Source: Tenrec ecaudatus
Lineage: Eukaryota; Chordata; Mammalia; Afrosoricida; Tenrecidae
DNA length: 64,000 bases
Reading direction: 5' to 3'
NCBI RefSeq assembly: GCF_050624435.1
Contig: NC_134536.1
Location: forward strand, 51,185,258-51,249,257
Below the pieces are notes generated by a model. It was not told the origin of the DNA, did no database searches, and worked only from the letters and a program-made list of their open reading frames with translations. Below are positions 50,100-61,317 of this stretch, one piece after another (position 1 is the first letter of the stretch; each line of letters starts with the position of its first letter). The position numbers were made by a program, and so were the translations under genes.

Positions 50100-50255
50100 T
50101 CCCCAGTAGAGTAGTGAGTTACACTTGGCTCTCTTAACCGCAAAGCTGGTGGTTCAAAGCCATCAGCCCCTCAACAAGAGGAAAACGAAACTGTCTCCTC
50201 TTACAAAGATTCATAGACTCAGAGAGCCACAGGGCTAGCTAGTCCTACCCTAATA
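50100..50255 (+). mobile_element. AfroSINE, 3'-truncated
   Basis: Plus strand: 'aggatccccagtagagtagtgagttac', 'aaccgcaaagctggtggttc', 'gagagccacagggctagc'. Confidence 0.7.
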
Positions 50256-50491
50256 TTAGTCAACATTTACTTGATAGCAGTGCTCTTGTTTTTCTGAGTG
50301 TTTTGTAACAAAAATGCCAAAGGAAGGTGACTAATTGAGTACAATGTTATTTCTTCAGTTTCGGAAACTATGGATCTAAGTCCAGGAGATCAGAAGATCT
50401 GTGCGTTCTCAGTCCTTCCTCCACCCAGAGCATGGATTGGTTGCTGTCGCGTTGCTGATGCCCCCTGTTTTCTCTCATTCCCCTCTGTACA

Positions 50492-50564
<73 letters not shown>

Positions 50565-50566
50565 CT
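50492..50566. repeat. (CT)n microsatellite
   Basis: About 75 bases of CT with few T interruptions. The 'SLSLSL' and 'RERERE' open frames across it on the two strands are artefacts. Confidence 0.95.
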
Positions 50567-50589
50567 TGTAAGAAACCAACTAGACTATG

Positions 50590-50765
50590 GAGGCTTAGTG
50601 GACTATGCATTGTGCTATTAACTGGGGTTAGCAGTTCAAATCCAGCAGCTGACCCACAGCAGAAAAAATAAGCTGTGCCAGGCTGACCTCATCACTTAGC
50701 ACAGGAAAGCCATGTGGCCCCATTTGAGCCCAGTAACAGACACGGCGGTTAACAGTTCAATAATG
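50590..50765 (+). mobile_element. AfroSINE, partial
   Basis: Plus strand: 'ggaggcttagtggactatgcattgtgc', 'ggggttagcagttcaaatccagcagctgac'. It is diverged or rearranged after 50680. Confidence 0.6.
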
Positions 50766-50769
50766 TGTT

Positions 50770-51730
50770 CAGGGGGATACACGTTAATGCATACAATTTG
50801 ACTTTGGGGCCTAGTATTACAGGAGGAAGGTTTTGTTTTTGTTTTGTTTTGTTTTCAAAGAGAGGATCATATTATTTTCGTTTTTTGTTATTAATTTTCA
50901 GTAATACTGAAATACCATTAGATGAAGTTATTTATATATTTATAGTTGGAATATATTTGGTTATGTTGCTTCACTTCCATGGGAACTGATAAAATGGTTT
51001 GCTTTCTCATTTCAGGGTAAGAGTTGGTATGAAATTTAGTCATAATGCAATCTTTTGTTTTTAAATTCTACTTAAAGAAGACAGACTGGCATGTCTAATT
51101 TATTTCTAACTTACATCAACACTTGTTTTCACCCACTTTCTTCTTTCTATTAACAACCTTGGCTCTAAGATCTACTGAACCTTCTCAGTAGATCAGATTT
51201 CCCCCAGGAAGGATGTATTTTGTAGGAGGTTACATCATCTTCCCACACACCTTTTAGTACTTCCCTTCTTGCTAGAGCAAATTCTGACCCAGGAATAGTT
51301 GCTTTGGAACTTATTTGCAATTTCAGTTTACTAGAGGTGATTGCTGATGTGTTTCTCCCCCAAATTTCTCATTGCCGCTATTTTTTGTGTACAATCTCTT
51401 AAGCCTCCAATGCGTTTCTATTTGCAGTGGGAGCGCTATTAGAATTTGTTTTATTTCTCAATTAAGATAATTCACATGTACATAGATGGTGTTCATTCCT
51501 AAAAATAAGAACATGTGGGTGCTGTTTTGTTTATTAATGTTGTTCTCTGTGTGACTTGATTTAAGAAAATGTAGAATAGACTCTAAATTGGGCTTTTCTG
51601 TATAGTTCAGTATAATTTAAGTCACTCTGAGTATTTTTACAGTGTATTGCTTAGTGTTGGGATGTAGTCCAGACACCTCAGGAAAAAGGTGAGGAAAAGG
51701 AAACAAATACTTTCGTTTTCTACTTCCTCT
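50770..51730. other. No recognisable feature
   Basis: About 960 bases, AT-rich, with a (GTTTT)n-like stretch at 50832-50855. Confidence 0.45.
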
Positions 51731-52176
51731 CTAACGAGAACTGGGATGACTATAGAGAAACAAATCCAGAGACATTCATGTGTATGAGAGAACTTTATCT
51801 CAAAGAGCAATTGTATATTGAGAAAATATCCCAGCCCCAGTCCAGATCAAGTCCATAAGTCCAATATTTGCCTCTATGTTCAGTATTAGTCCACAAATTC
51901 CTCTTCTAACTCATGCAACACATGTAATGATGCCAAATGCAGGAAGATCACAGGCTGGTGGGTACAAAGTCTTGTGGATCCAATGACTGTAGCAGCATCT
52001 CAGAGCTAATGCAGGTTTCCACTTTGCTCCTTAACAGGAAGGTGAAGGGGAGAGAGAGAGAGAGAGAGAGAGTTCCCAGAACCTCATGAGAAGGCCATGC
52101 CCACAAGGAGGCATCAGGATGCCACCCCTTCATGCTTCATACCCTCAAGTTGATGTGAGATTATATAACTACCACA
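51731..52176 (+). mobile_element. MaLR-like LTR
   Basis: Plus strand, same family as 23499-23989: 'agagaaacaaatccagagac', 'ttgtatattgagaaaatatccc', 'gatcaagtccataagtcc', 'aggaagatcacaggctgg', ending 'ttatataactaccaca'. It carries a perfect (GA)n run at 52050-52072 where the family has a GA-rich region. Confidence 0.75.
52050..52072. repeat. (GA)n microsatellite inside LTR
   Basis: Twenty-three bases of perfect GA alternation. Confidence 0.9.
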
Positions 52177-52399
52177 AGTAGCAAGTTAGTAATTTATGAT
52201 TCTTCTTTCATTGTTATTTACAGTCATTCAGACATATTTATTTGTAAAGAATGATTTTTATTACCCATTTTTTATTTTATAAGAGCTTTCCACTACTGGA
52301 TACTTTTTTTTGACCATTTATTTGGATTTCTAGTAATATAGCCAACATTGTTTCTTTCTGAATGAGGAGTTAAGAAGGTTTTGCACGCACATTGTACTT

Positions 52400-52660
52400 T
52401 TTTGTTTGTTTTTTTCCTTCTTCATTTTATTGGGAGTTCTCAGAGATATCGTAGCATTCCACAGTTCAATCACATCTAGCAGTATTATACAATTACTGCC
52501 ACAATCATTTTAAAACATTTTCTTTCTTCTTGAATTACTTGCTATCGGCTCCTCCTCATAGTCTCCATCCCCCACCAGACCCTCCATGAGCCCTTCTTCT
52601 TTTATTTGTGCCATCTAGTTAGCTGATTGAGATACATAGCCATCCTCCACTCAACAGGAG
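52400..52660 (-). mobile_element. L1 3' UTR terminus
   Basis: Minus strand. T-rich tail, then 'cttcattttattgggagttctc' and the UTR complement, diverged. It ends by about 52660. Confidence 0.65.
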
Positions 52661-52674
52661 GAAATACTGCTTGG

Positions 52675-53025
52675 CTAAGCACCATCCTCACAATTGTTAT
52701 GCTTCAGCCCATGTTTGCAGCTGGTGTGTCAATTCATCTACTTGAGGGTCTTTTATTTATTTTTTAAATACATTTTTATTTTACCAAGCATGATATCCTT
52801 TTTCAGGAACTGGCCTCTCCTAGTAACAGGTCCAAATTATGCAGGATAAAGTCTATTTCCGTAGAAAGGACATTCTGGCTGTATTTCTTCTAAGACAGTT
52901 TATTTTGTTATTTTGTCAATTTACAGTGCCCTCAATTTTCTCATCAGAATCATAATTCAAAGGTATTGATTCTTCTGCAGTCTCCTTTACTAAATGTTCA
53001 AATTTCATATGTATATCACACAATA
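52675..53025 (-). mobile_element. RTE LINE 3' part
   Basis: Minus strand: 'agcaccatcctcacaattgttatgc', 'ttttaccaagcatgatatcc', 'ctctcctagtaacaggtccaaa', 'ttcttctaagacag', 'ttcaaatttcatatgtatatcac'. It is followed 30 bases later by a plus-strand RTE. Confidence 0.75.
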
Positions 53026-53054
53026 GAGAATTTCATCTCTTGACTCAGGTGCAT

Positions 53055-54655
53055 CTATAGAAAGAGACAGAGAAGCTCAATATCAGCTTCCAAAATGAGC
53101 CCGGGGCCAAAAGGTGGACTGGACCATCAACTGCTCAGATGAAAATTAAATTTGAAGTTGAAGAAAATAAAAACAAGTTGAGAAGAGTCAAAATATGACC
53201 TTGAATATATACCATCTGGGTGCTGAAAACACCTGCTGAACAGATTTGGCATATTGAACGGCAATGGCAGAGACCTGAAGAGTGGTGGGACGACATCGAG
53301 ATCATCACGCACTAAGAGAAAAACAGACTGATGTCAACCAAGACTCTGAAATTTGCTCTTGAGTGTAGTGTAGCTAAAATAAATTTAAATAATGATAAAC
53401 TAAAAGAGTTGAACAGAAAATTTCAAAGGGCAGCTTGAGAATACAAAGTGAAGTATTACAGTACAACGCATAAAGCCCAAGAGTTAGAAAACCAAGAGAA
53501 AGAGCACGCTCAGAAATCCCAAGCTCAATTTTTTGAAGTAAAATCCAAGCCCTGGGTTTCCATATTGAAGGAATGTATAGACAAAATATTGAATGACAGA
53601 GGCAGCCACAAAGTTCATAGAAATAATTCACAGTCACTGCATCAAACACCATGGGTCGACTTTCAAACATTTAAAGGCTCAGTCTGTAAGCAAGTACCAG
53701 TGGGAATGAAAAGAAGGCCCCGCTTCACCAAAGGCATTAGCAATAAACCAGACCTTCAGGAATCGACCGAAAACCAAGGCAAATGTTTCCACAAGATAAT
53801 CAAGCACTGAAAGCTAATTTATGCTAAAATTTTTGGAAAACAACTGACTGAATGAAAGAGATCCACAATTGCTGGATACCAGAAATAATTTGACTTGTGT
53901 TTTATTGGCTGTGCAACAGTATTAGACTGTAAGGATCATAAAAATGATGAATGTCATTGAGAATAAAGGAAATTTCAAAAGACTGAATTGTACTGATGTA
54001 GAACCTCGATGTGAACCATTTGAAGAGAATAAGGGATGCTGCTTGGTTCAAAGTCAGGAACGATTGCATCATGGTGGCATCTTTTCACCATTCATATTCA
54101 ATTTACATGCTGAGTAGTTACCCAAGAGGCACGAAAAGAAGAAGAGAAACAAGGCATCAGGAAGAGAGAAAGTCTTATTTACAACCTGGGGTATGCAGAT
54201 CATACAATCTTGCCTGTTGAAAGTAAGAAGGATTTGCTGATGAACTCGAAGCCTTTCAGTGTGGACTGCGACTCATCGTAAAGAAAACCAAAGTACCCAA
54301 AATACTATCAGTAGACAAACAACAAAAGGAGAAAATATTGAAGTTGAAACGAATTTAATTTTACTGGGACACACAATCAAAAGTCATCAAGCCAGAAGTC
54401 AAACAGTTAAACTCTCTGCTATCTTGGGCAAATCTGCTGCACAAGATATTTTGAACGTGTTCAAAAGTTATGGCGACACTTCAACCACTACTATATGTCT
54501 GATCTAAGCCAGGGTACTTTTAATTGCTTGTATGTTTGTGGAAGTTGGACAATGCATAAGGAAACCGAAGATGAATTGATGCATTGGAACTACGATATTG
54601 GTGAAGAATATTAAAAGTCCAATGGACAGCAAGAATAACAAACAAATATGCATTG
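53055..54655 (+). mobile_element. RTE LINE, endonuclease end to late RT
   Basis: Plus strand: 'agaagctcaatatcagc', 'ggactggaccatcaactgctcag', 'tgacatcgag'-like 'ggacgacatcgagatcatc', 'aatttcaaagggcagcttgag', 'cttgtgttttattggctgtgc', and a late part with 'gtggaagttggacaatgcataagg'. A 120-codon open frame (53448-53810) is a relic of the RTE ORF. The 3' tail is separated and lies at 55425-55645. Confidence 0.8.
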
Positions 54656-55424
54656 AAATATGTTTTGCTTTCTGAAAGTAAAGATGACATATTTAATGAC
54701 AATCTTGCAGTGTTTATTTTCAACAACAAAATAAATAAAATTATTATTTATATATAATACATGAACAAATAAATGTATATAATTCCACACTGCTATCCAG
54801 AGTGCATAAGAACTTTCCAAGTAATAATGGATATTAGTGAAAATATATTTGTGAATAAAATAGGTAAAAATGATATTTTGTTGCTTAATTTTGCTATTTG
54901 AGTTCTCGGGAATGTAATAATATTTTACATAATTGTTTTGTGGTGTTCTTTTTTCTGTAGTTTTTGTTTTTTTGCATTTTTCTTTTGTGTAGACCATAAT
55001 CATCCCCGTTTCCTATTAAGCTGGTTATATATTTACATAATTTGTACTGATTTTAGGAACTAATAAATAATTTATTGTAAATAATACTATAACCCAAGAA
55101 AATGTGACTTTTGGGAAACGTTTATCATGAAAAAACAAAACAATAAAAAATGGGTTTTCTATTGCATTTGGAGAGGTAGTAGATAAGTTGTCCCCTATTC
55201 TTCTCGACTACTTGTAAACAGACCACACACAAGGACTTTAAATGTGAAAGTTTAATTTTGGATTTATGATTATGTTGAGTAGGTATCCTTCAAATAAAAA
55301 CTCAAATGAAAAGCATTTTTAAAATGCACACTATGTTGATATTTCTGGACTAAGATGCCATTAGGTATTTGTAAAAAAGAAAAGAAATAATTATGGCTGA
55401 AAAGATCACAGGTGATCTTTCGGG
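54656..55424. other. AT-rich insert between RTE parts
   Basis: About 770 bases without recognisable identity, lying between late ORF and 3' tail of the same RTE. A 130-codon minus-strand frame (55003-54611) is low-complexity, AT-driven, and rejected as a gene. Confidence 0.45.
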
Positions 55425-55645
55425 GAGAATCGGCCTCAGGTAACTGGGCATGTAAAAGACGTCTTTCTTGGAAAAGTAGAGGCTGTAGAAAAAGAGGAAG
55501 ACCTTCAACTAGATGGTTGGACCCGGTGCTTGCAATAACGGACTCAAGGTAATGACGGTCAGTGTGCCTCAGAACTGGACGGCGCTTCCTTCTGTTGTCC
55601 ACGGGGCCATTACGCGAGTGGGCACTACTCAATGGCGCCAAAGCA
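55425..55645 (+). mobile_element. RTE 3' end
   Basis: Plus strand: 'gtagaaaaagaggaagaccttcaactagatgg', 'aataacggactcaag', 'gacggcgcttccttctgttg'. The natural continuation of 53055-54655. Confidence 0.75.
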
Positions 55646-55654
55646 CAACCACGT

Positions 55655-55822
55655 GGTCTAAAAGCCCGGGCAGTGCATTGGGTTACATCTTATGTGGCTC
55701 AGTACAAGGTCAGTAGTTGAATGCCTTAAAGAATGACAGGCTCAAAATCTCAAGGGGACACTTCTATTCTGTCCTATATGGTCCCTAAGGATCAGAATTA
55801 ACTCCATAGCAGTGGTGATGGC
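55655..55822 (+). mobile_element. AfroSINE
   Basis: Plus strand, joined to the RTE tail: 'cccgggcagtgcattgggttac', 'acaaggtcagtagttg', 'tgtcctatatggtccctaaggatcag'. A further tail scrap lies at 55865-55925. Confidence 0.7.
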
Positions 55823-55939
55823 AAAATGAAGATGATTTACAGTCTCAGAAATTCTAAGAAGCAGTCTACTGTGTTCTATAAGGTGATGGAGAGTCAGCAT
55901 CAACTGGGCAGCAGCAGACAGTGGATTTTTGAAACTTGT

Positions 55940-56105
55940 CTGGTAAATAAAATAGAAAGTTCAGTAGTTCAAATCAGCCAGTTTCTCCTTGGCTAGAAAA
56001 TGTGCCCATTTCCTCCATAGAAATTTATAGCTTCAGAGACTCTCTGAAGCACTTCTATTCTGCTCTTACGTCACTATATGAGTCAGAATGAGTTACGGCT
56101 AAATT
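55940..56105 (+). mobile_element. AfroSINE, 5'-truncated
   Basis: Plus strand: 'aagttcagtagttcaaatcagcc', 'tcagagactctctgaagcacttctattc', 'tcactatatgagtcagaatgag'. Confidence 0.65.
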
Positions 56106-56144
56106 TAAGGCAGACTGATACTTTTCATACACTAAAAGGGCTTG

Positions 56145-56500
56145 TATTAAGTAGTGCTGCTGCAATGCAAATGCCACAACGAGGTGACTTTAAAGGACAT
56201 GAATTTATTTCTCCCAGTTCTAGAGAATAAAGGTGCAAATTAAGCTCTCAGCTGTATTATATTGTATCGTATTGTACTGTAATGGTCCATGGTCATCCTT
56301 GGTTTTTGGCAATCTTCACATGGCATCTGATTTCCCCAGTATGTGTCCATCCTTTTCATAAATAAACTCATTTTTAACACGGAAGTTACTTGGGAAACAC
56401 CTTGTATTTGCATGACGCCAGTAACATAATGAGGAAAAGCCTATTTCCTAACAGAATTACATCCATAGGAATAGAGTTAGAATTTCAAGATATTATGAAA
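56145..56500 (+). mobile_element. MLT1-like LTR
   Basis: Plus strand: 'ttaagtagtgctgctgcaatgcaaatgccacaac', 'gaatttatttctcccagttctagag', 'tcttcacatggcatctg', 'ggaatagagttagaatttcaagata', in the order of MLT1-type MaLR LTRs. Old and diverged. Confidence 0.6.
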
Positions 56501-56739
56501 GGATGGAAATAAACCCATAAAAAGACCTATTGATTAAATCTTTGAATTTTGCTATTGAATTCAATAACTTTTAAAGCTATTTATGAGTGATGATAGGTAT
56601 ATTGGTTTATTTTTAATGTATATGTCCTTGAAATACCATCATTTTGGAATTATAAAATAACTTCTTCTTTTTACCTTCTCCCCATAAGGTTTCAAAGGTA
56701 ATGTGGACTAAGTTTCCCCTCATGTTTTTATCATTACTA

Positions 56740-56938
56740 AAATCTCACTATCCCTTTGAGTTGGTTGTGACCCACAGCACACCTGTAGGGCCAAGTAGAA
56801 ATCTTCCTGTGGGTTTCTGAGAGAGTAGCTGTGTTTGAAAGTTACAGCATCATCTTTCACTCATGGAGCAGCTGATGGTTTTGAACTGCTGCCTTAAGGT
56901 TAGCACTCCAGGCTAACACACTGCCCCACCAGGGCCCA
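56740..56938 (-). mobile_element. AfroSINE
   Basis: Minus strand: 'actatccctttgagttggttgtgacccacag', 'ttgaactgctgccttaaggttagc', head 'actgccccaccagggccc'. Confidence 0.8.
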
Positions 56939-56964
56939 TCAGTACCTGTACCTTGTTATTATGT

Positions 56965-57122
56965 TTGATGAACTGCTAACTGGAAGGTCAGCTCTTCAAA
57001 CCAACAAGTTGCTCAGCAAGAGATAGATGAGTCTGTCAGGTCTGTAACAAATTATAGAACCTCTAAAAATTTATATAAAATTACTATGAGTTGGGATCAA
57101 CTCAATGGTAGTGGGTTTGGAT
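56965..57122 (+). mobile_element. AfroSINE
   Basis: Plus strand: 'tttgatgaactgctaactggaaggtcagc', 'attactatgagttgggatc', ending 'gtagtgggtttgg'. Arranged head-to-head with the previous copy, 26 bases apart. Confidence 0.75.
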
Positions 57123-57966
57123 TTTATTTATTTGTTTGATTCACTATTACATCTATGACTTGATTTTATATTCATAGTATTACTTCTTAGCTTCTTTAAA
57201 CAATGACTTGAACTTAACAAGACTACTATCTTTACTCAGATTATCTTAAAGCCCCATTCAATCTTTATAACTGAGTATAATCCCTGTATGAAAGCCATAC
57301 TAAGTTTTAATAGTATTATTAGATACTCTTTAAAATGAAAGCAAGAATATAATATCACTGACAAAATTTAAAAAGATACAGTCCACATAAAGAAATTAAC
57401 CCATTTACTTTTAAAACATTGCAATTAAATAGTTAATTTTTCAATGGTTTAGATAAACAACTCTGTAGTGTTCTCAAAATATATATATTTAAAGACTGGA
57501 TATAGTTTCCTAATTGAAATCACTTTTTTTCCTTATCTCCAGCAGAAAGCAAAAAAAATGCTTTATTTTATGTTTCTAACTTGAATTATTCCTTAAACTT
57601 GCTACTTTTTCAGTTCATAGGAAGAATATCCACTTAAAGTGTCCACTTTAAAACAAAATTTAATAAGACCTCTCACCACAGCAGGAAAAAGGAACAACCT
57701 CCAACAAAACCACGTTGAAAAAATCATTTATTTAAGTATTAATTTCATTAGACATACAGGAAATTGAATGCAAACCAGCTAAATTTAGGTTTTTAATCTA
57801 GGCCTCTGCAGTCTGGATAGTCAGAGGGAAAAATGTTGCTACCAAAGGGAGTGAAGCCAACAACCAAAATGTGAACCTATACTTTTCAATTTAATTGTAT
57901 AAATGATATTTACCAGAAATATAATAAAATATAATATAAATGAATCTGAAGTCATTTACCTAGAAC
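57123..57966. other. No recognisable feature
   Basis: AT-rich; nothing identified. Confidence 0.5.
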
Positions 57967-58120
57967 TAGCCCTGGGGGCACTGTGGCTGTACACCGGGCT
58001 GCAGACTCAAAGGCCAAGGATGGAAACCACAGCCATTCTGCAGGAGACAAAAGGTAATTCTACCCTCTTCAATGGGATGGCCAAAAGTCAGAAGCAACTC
58101 AATGGCAGTGAATGTGGGTT
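57967..58120 (+). mobile_element. AfroSINE, internally deleted
   Basis: Plus strand: 'ctagccctgggggcactgtggctgtac', 'gaagcaactcaatggcagtg'. Shorter than the family norm because the middle is missing. Confidence 0.75.
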
Positions 58121-58327
58121 CTTTTTGGAAACATATAGCAATAATGTTAGAATGGGAGAAGAGATATCAAGAAGAAATCCTGTATCTTCACTGAAACTGT
58201 AACTTACTTAGTGTAATTATTTCTATCAATACAAAATGAAACTACCCGGTACTAACTCAATGTTTTATCTTCCACAAAAATCTACATCTTGTTCAAAAGA
58301 GACATACCAAAGCAGAAGATGCCACTT

Positions 58328-58545
58328 TTGTTAGTTAATCTTGAGTCAATTTTGACTCATAATGATTCTCTGTACAACAGATAACTCATGCCCATCCTGT
58401 GCCACCGTCACAATTGTTCTTCTGTTTTGAGCCCGGCGGTGCAGTCACTGTGTCAACCCATCTCACTGAGGGTCTTTCTCTTTTACCAGACCCCCTACTT
58501 TACCAGCATGACGTCCTGTTCCAAGGATGGATTTCTGGAAGGATA
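58328..58545 (-). mobile_element. RTE 3' end
   Basis: Minus strand: 'ttgttagttaatcttgagtcaattttgac', 'gtacaacagataactcatgcccatcctgtgcc', 'tttaccagcatgacgtcctgttcc'. Confidence 0.8.
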
Positions 58546-58759
58546 CGCTGTCTACTTAAAATAGATTAACTACCCGAAGCATGTGTATAGGAACAGCAAA
58601 ATGCAAGCATATAATAATGGAAAGGATACGAGGAGGGACCCCTAAAAGTGGAATTGAGCTGTGTGAAGCTGACCTTTCATAGCATGTATAGTTCCCGCTA
58701 GCGAGCATTAGGCAATTTGCTCTGAGTTAGTGCACCCAGTGGCTTCATCTGGGAAGGTT

Positions 58760-58975
58760 CTCTGGTCATAGTGAATTAGTTTGTAAAGGTAGTTTTGCTC
58801 AAACCTTGTCTTTTGTGATGGCAGATGTAATAAAATGGTGTGCAGCTGTGGAATTGTGTTGCCTGCCCAGGGAAAATGCCGCAGTAACTCTTATGAGTGG
58901 TTTTCTCGATTCAAAAAAGGGACATGTCAATTAATGACAAACCTTGATACTTCTAGAAATTTCTTGACACTTATC
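58760..58975 (+). mobile_element. mariner-like transposase scrap (tentative)
   Basis: A frame at 58835-58935 reads EWFSRFKKG just upstream of a frame-shifted MSINDK. This order resembles the helix-turn-helix linker region of mariner-family transposases. No inverted repeats or catalytic residues are visible, and the piece is short. Confidence 0.4.
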
Positions 58976-59671
58976 AATTTCCTAATTCTTTTTTTAAGCA
59001 CATACCTTTTATTGTCCCTAGAGAAAGAAAGCTTTCTTTCACAATCTTAGTTTAAGTAAACTTTGCTTTGGTCTTCCTTCAAGTCTTTGTGCAAAAGTCA
59101 CTTTATCTGACAAATTTCACAGAACTATATCATCTAAAAAAAAGCATAAACTTTCTTCTCCCTTCATTCTTTATACTATACTTTCATACAATTATTTTCT
59201 TCTTGTTTAGCAGCATAATATAATTGCATCATATGATATGATATGTCATTGTTTCTTTCCCCAATGTGTTAGGCTGAGTTGAGTAGAGAAACTCTAATAT
59301 GTATAAGAAAGAGTTTTACACCAGAAGTAATTATATATCAAGAAAACATCCAAGTCCAGTCCCACTCAACTCCATAAGTCTGACACTAGTCCATAAGTCC
59401 TTCTTCAGACTCAGTCACAGGCAATGATCCAGAATGCAGGAAGATCACAGGCCAGTGAGTGTAAAGTTATGTGGATCCAGTGGTGGTGGTAACATAGTAG
59501 CCTCTGGAAGCAAGTAGGGTCAACCAGCAGGAAGGTGAAGGTGAAGGTAGAGAGAGAAAGAGAGTAAGAGGTACCTAGGGCCTTCCTTATGAGAAGGTCA
59601 CACTCAAAAGGAGCCATCATTAGGCTTGACAGGTTGAATATCACTCTTTCACTTTTATGTATCTTCAAGTT

Positions 59672-60421
59672 TGTGGGAATCAGAAAGATTTCTCCCAAGC
59701 TGTCTCCCCTAAGTATATGCCAAACTTAGCTGCTTGCTACATGTGGCAAATGACTATACACTTGGAGGTCAACAGAAGTAGGTCAGGGGTTTTTCTACCT
59801 AAGGGTTATCAGTCATCCAGAGCAAGCAGACACCACTGTATCCCACAACAAGTAGGGCCCACTCCTTTCTGATAAGGATAGTAGTAAATTACTTCCCCAA
59901 AGAAGAGCCCAGGGAGGTCAAGCCCACTCCAGGGTGACCAAGGTTAGGCCGCCATCATAATTCTAGGGTCCACCCATCTTGTCACATGTATACCTCTAGT
60001 TCTACCCCTCCCTACCATGCTCACACCCCTAGCTCATCCCCTTCCTGTCACACTTATGCCTATTGTACATCCCTTCTTAGGATGTGTATGCCCATTGTAC
60101 TTCCCCTTCCTGTGATGTGTGGTTACCTGTAATCATGCCCACCCTAAGTAGATATAAGCCTTGGTTAGCAATAAACAGGGCTCTCCGCCCCACCCCACCT
60201 CCAGTCCTCTTGGCCCACGCTGTAGGCAGACCTGGCTGGTAAGATCATGGTCATCCAGGAGGTAAGTATGGTACTATGAAATGTGTTGGACTTCTTTCTT
60301 TTACTCTTTCTCCTATCTCTCTCATGCTCTATCACTTTATTGTAATCTTTGTATTTCTCAACCATACAGTTGCACTTACTGAACCTGCGATTAGTTGTGG
60401 GGGCTGTCCTTTCCCCACACA
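59672..60421 (+). mobile_element. Solo LTR, ERV2-like, second copy
   Basis: A 750-bp LTR opening 'tgtgggaatcag', flanked by a perfect 6-bp CAAGTT at 59666-59671 and 60422-60427. It has a TATAAG at 60153 and AATAAA at 60170. The body shares 'caccc(a)tcttgtcacatgta', 'ccccttcctgtga' and 'catgctct...' with the minus-strand copy at 650-1277. No internal genes. It is inserted into the MaLR-like LTR described in the entry for 59265-60452. Confidence 0.85.
60153..60175 (+). promoter_or_regulatory. TATA and AATAAA pair in LTR
   Basis: TATAAG (60153-60158) with AATAAA (60170-60175) only 17 bases downstream, the same layout as in the 650-1277 copy. A poly-A signal this near the TATA box implies that it lies before the transcription start, that is, a very short R region. 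Confidence 0.5.
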
Positions 60422-60714
60422 CAAGTTGGCATGAAATCATGCAACTTCTGCACCCAAGTAGAAATTAAGATCCAGGAAGGCAAGTAATTTGTCTTACTAT
60501 CATTTTACTTCCTGAACCTAGAATGAGGAAAATGCTTCAAACCATGTAGAGCACATAGGAAACTCTCCTAGCCCAGAGCTTGAGTGAACCCTAATACTTC
60601 TGGGAAAAAATAGAAGTAAAATTCTTCTTTGTCTGAATGGATAAAAAAAAACAACACCTCTAAATCTGGAACTTAAGTAAGATCTATTGCTTTTATTGCG
60701 TGTTCCATCAGTGC

Positions 60715-61215
60715 CTTACTGCACCTTGGATGACGCATCCCTTCCTTGTTACCATTCTGTAAGGGGTTGTCACATTGTCTACAGGTGGGTTTTGGCTTTC
60801 TGCTCTCTGAAGCAAAGCTCTGGATAGAGGTCTAAGCATAGGTGTGTACATATGTAAATACACTAATTCATAAAAATAGAGGTATTGACCTAGGTACATA
60901 TATTTATATGGCAATACACTGAGGTCGTGGACAGACTTCGGGCCTCTGCTCAAACTCTCACTCAATGCAAGAACATTTTGTTCTAACAAACTGGAATTCT
61001 GTGATGCTCACCCTTCTAGCACAATTGCTGAAGACAAAATTGGTGGATAAGCAAAAGTGGCGAAGAAAGCACATAGTGCCCAGCTATCAAAAGATAGAAC
61101 ACCTGAGCTTGAAGTTAACAAGGCTTGAAATTAAACAACAGCCATCTAGCAGAGATGCTGCAAACCCACATGAGGGATTGTGTGAACTCGGTAACAGGCA
61201 TCAGAAGACCCCAAA
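60715..61215 (+). mobile_element. L1 3' UTR fragment
   Basis: Plus strand: 'actctcactcaatgcaagaacattttgttctaac', 'ttctgtgatgctcac', 'gaagaaagcacatagtgcccagctatcaaaagat'. These match 18900-19030 and 1-50. Confidence 0.75.
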
Positions 61216-61317
61216 CAAATAAGCAAACATATTCTTAATTTTAATAAATACTAAATACCTCCATAGAGTTATTTACAAAAGGAACTCAAAACAAATACCA
61301 TAGATAATAATAATAAT

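Larger units (their letters stand above)
59265..60452 (+). mobile_element. MaLR-like LTR interrupted by a younger LTR
   Basis: Starts 'tgtgttaggctgagttgag' (59265) and ends '...caacttctgca' (60452), flanked by CCCAA at 59260-59264 and 60453-60457. The body 59265-59671 matches 23499-23989 ('agtccataagtctgacac', 'ggaagatcacaggccagtgag'). The last 25 bases (60428-60452) are the missing end after the inserted LTR. Confidence 0.8.

Noticed and set aside
50368-50621. Open frames with long SLSLSL and RERERE runs on both strands
   Set aside because: They are created by the (CT)n microsatellite and have no start context or domain.
53448-53810. 120-codon frame as a possible gene
   Set aside because: It falls in continuous RTE LINE sequence and is a relic of its ORF.
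54611-55003. 130-codon minus-strand frame
   Set aside because: It is in AT-rich sequence, with a Lys/Asn/Ile/Tyr-heavy composition and no recognisable domain, partly overlapping RTE relics on the other strand.
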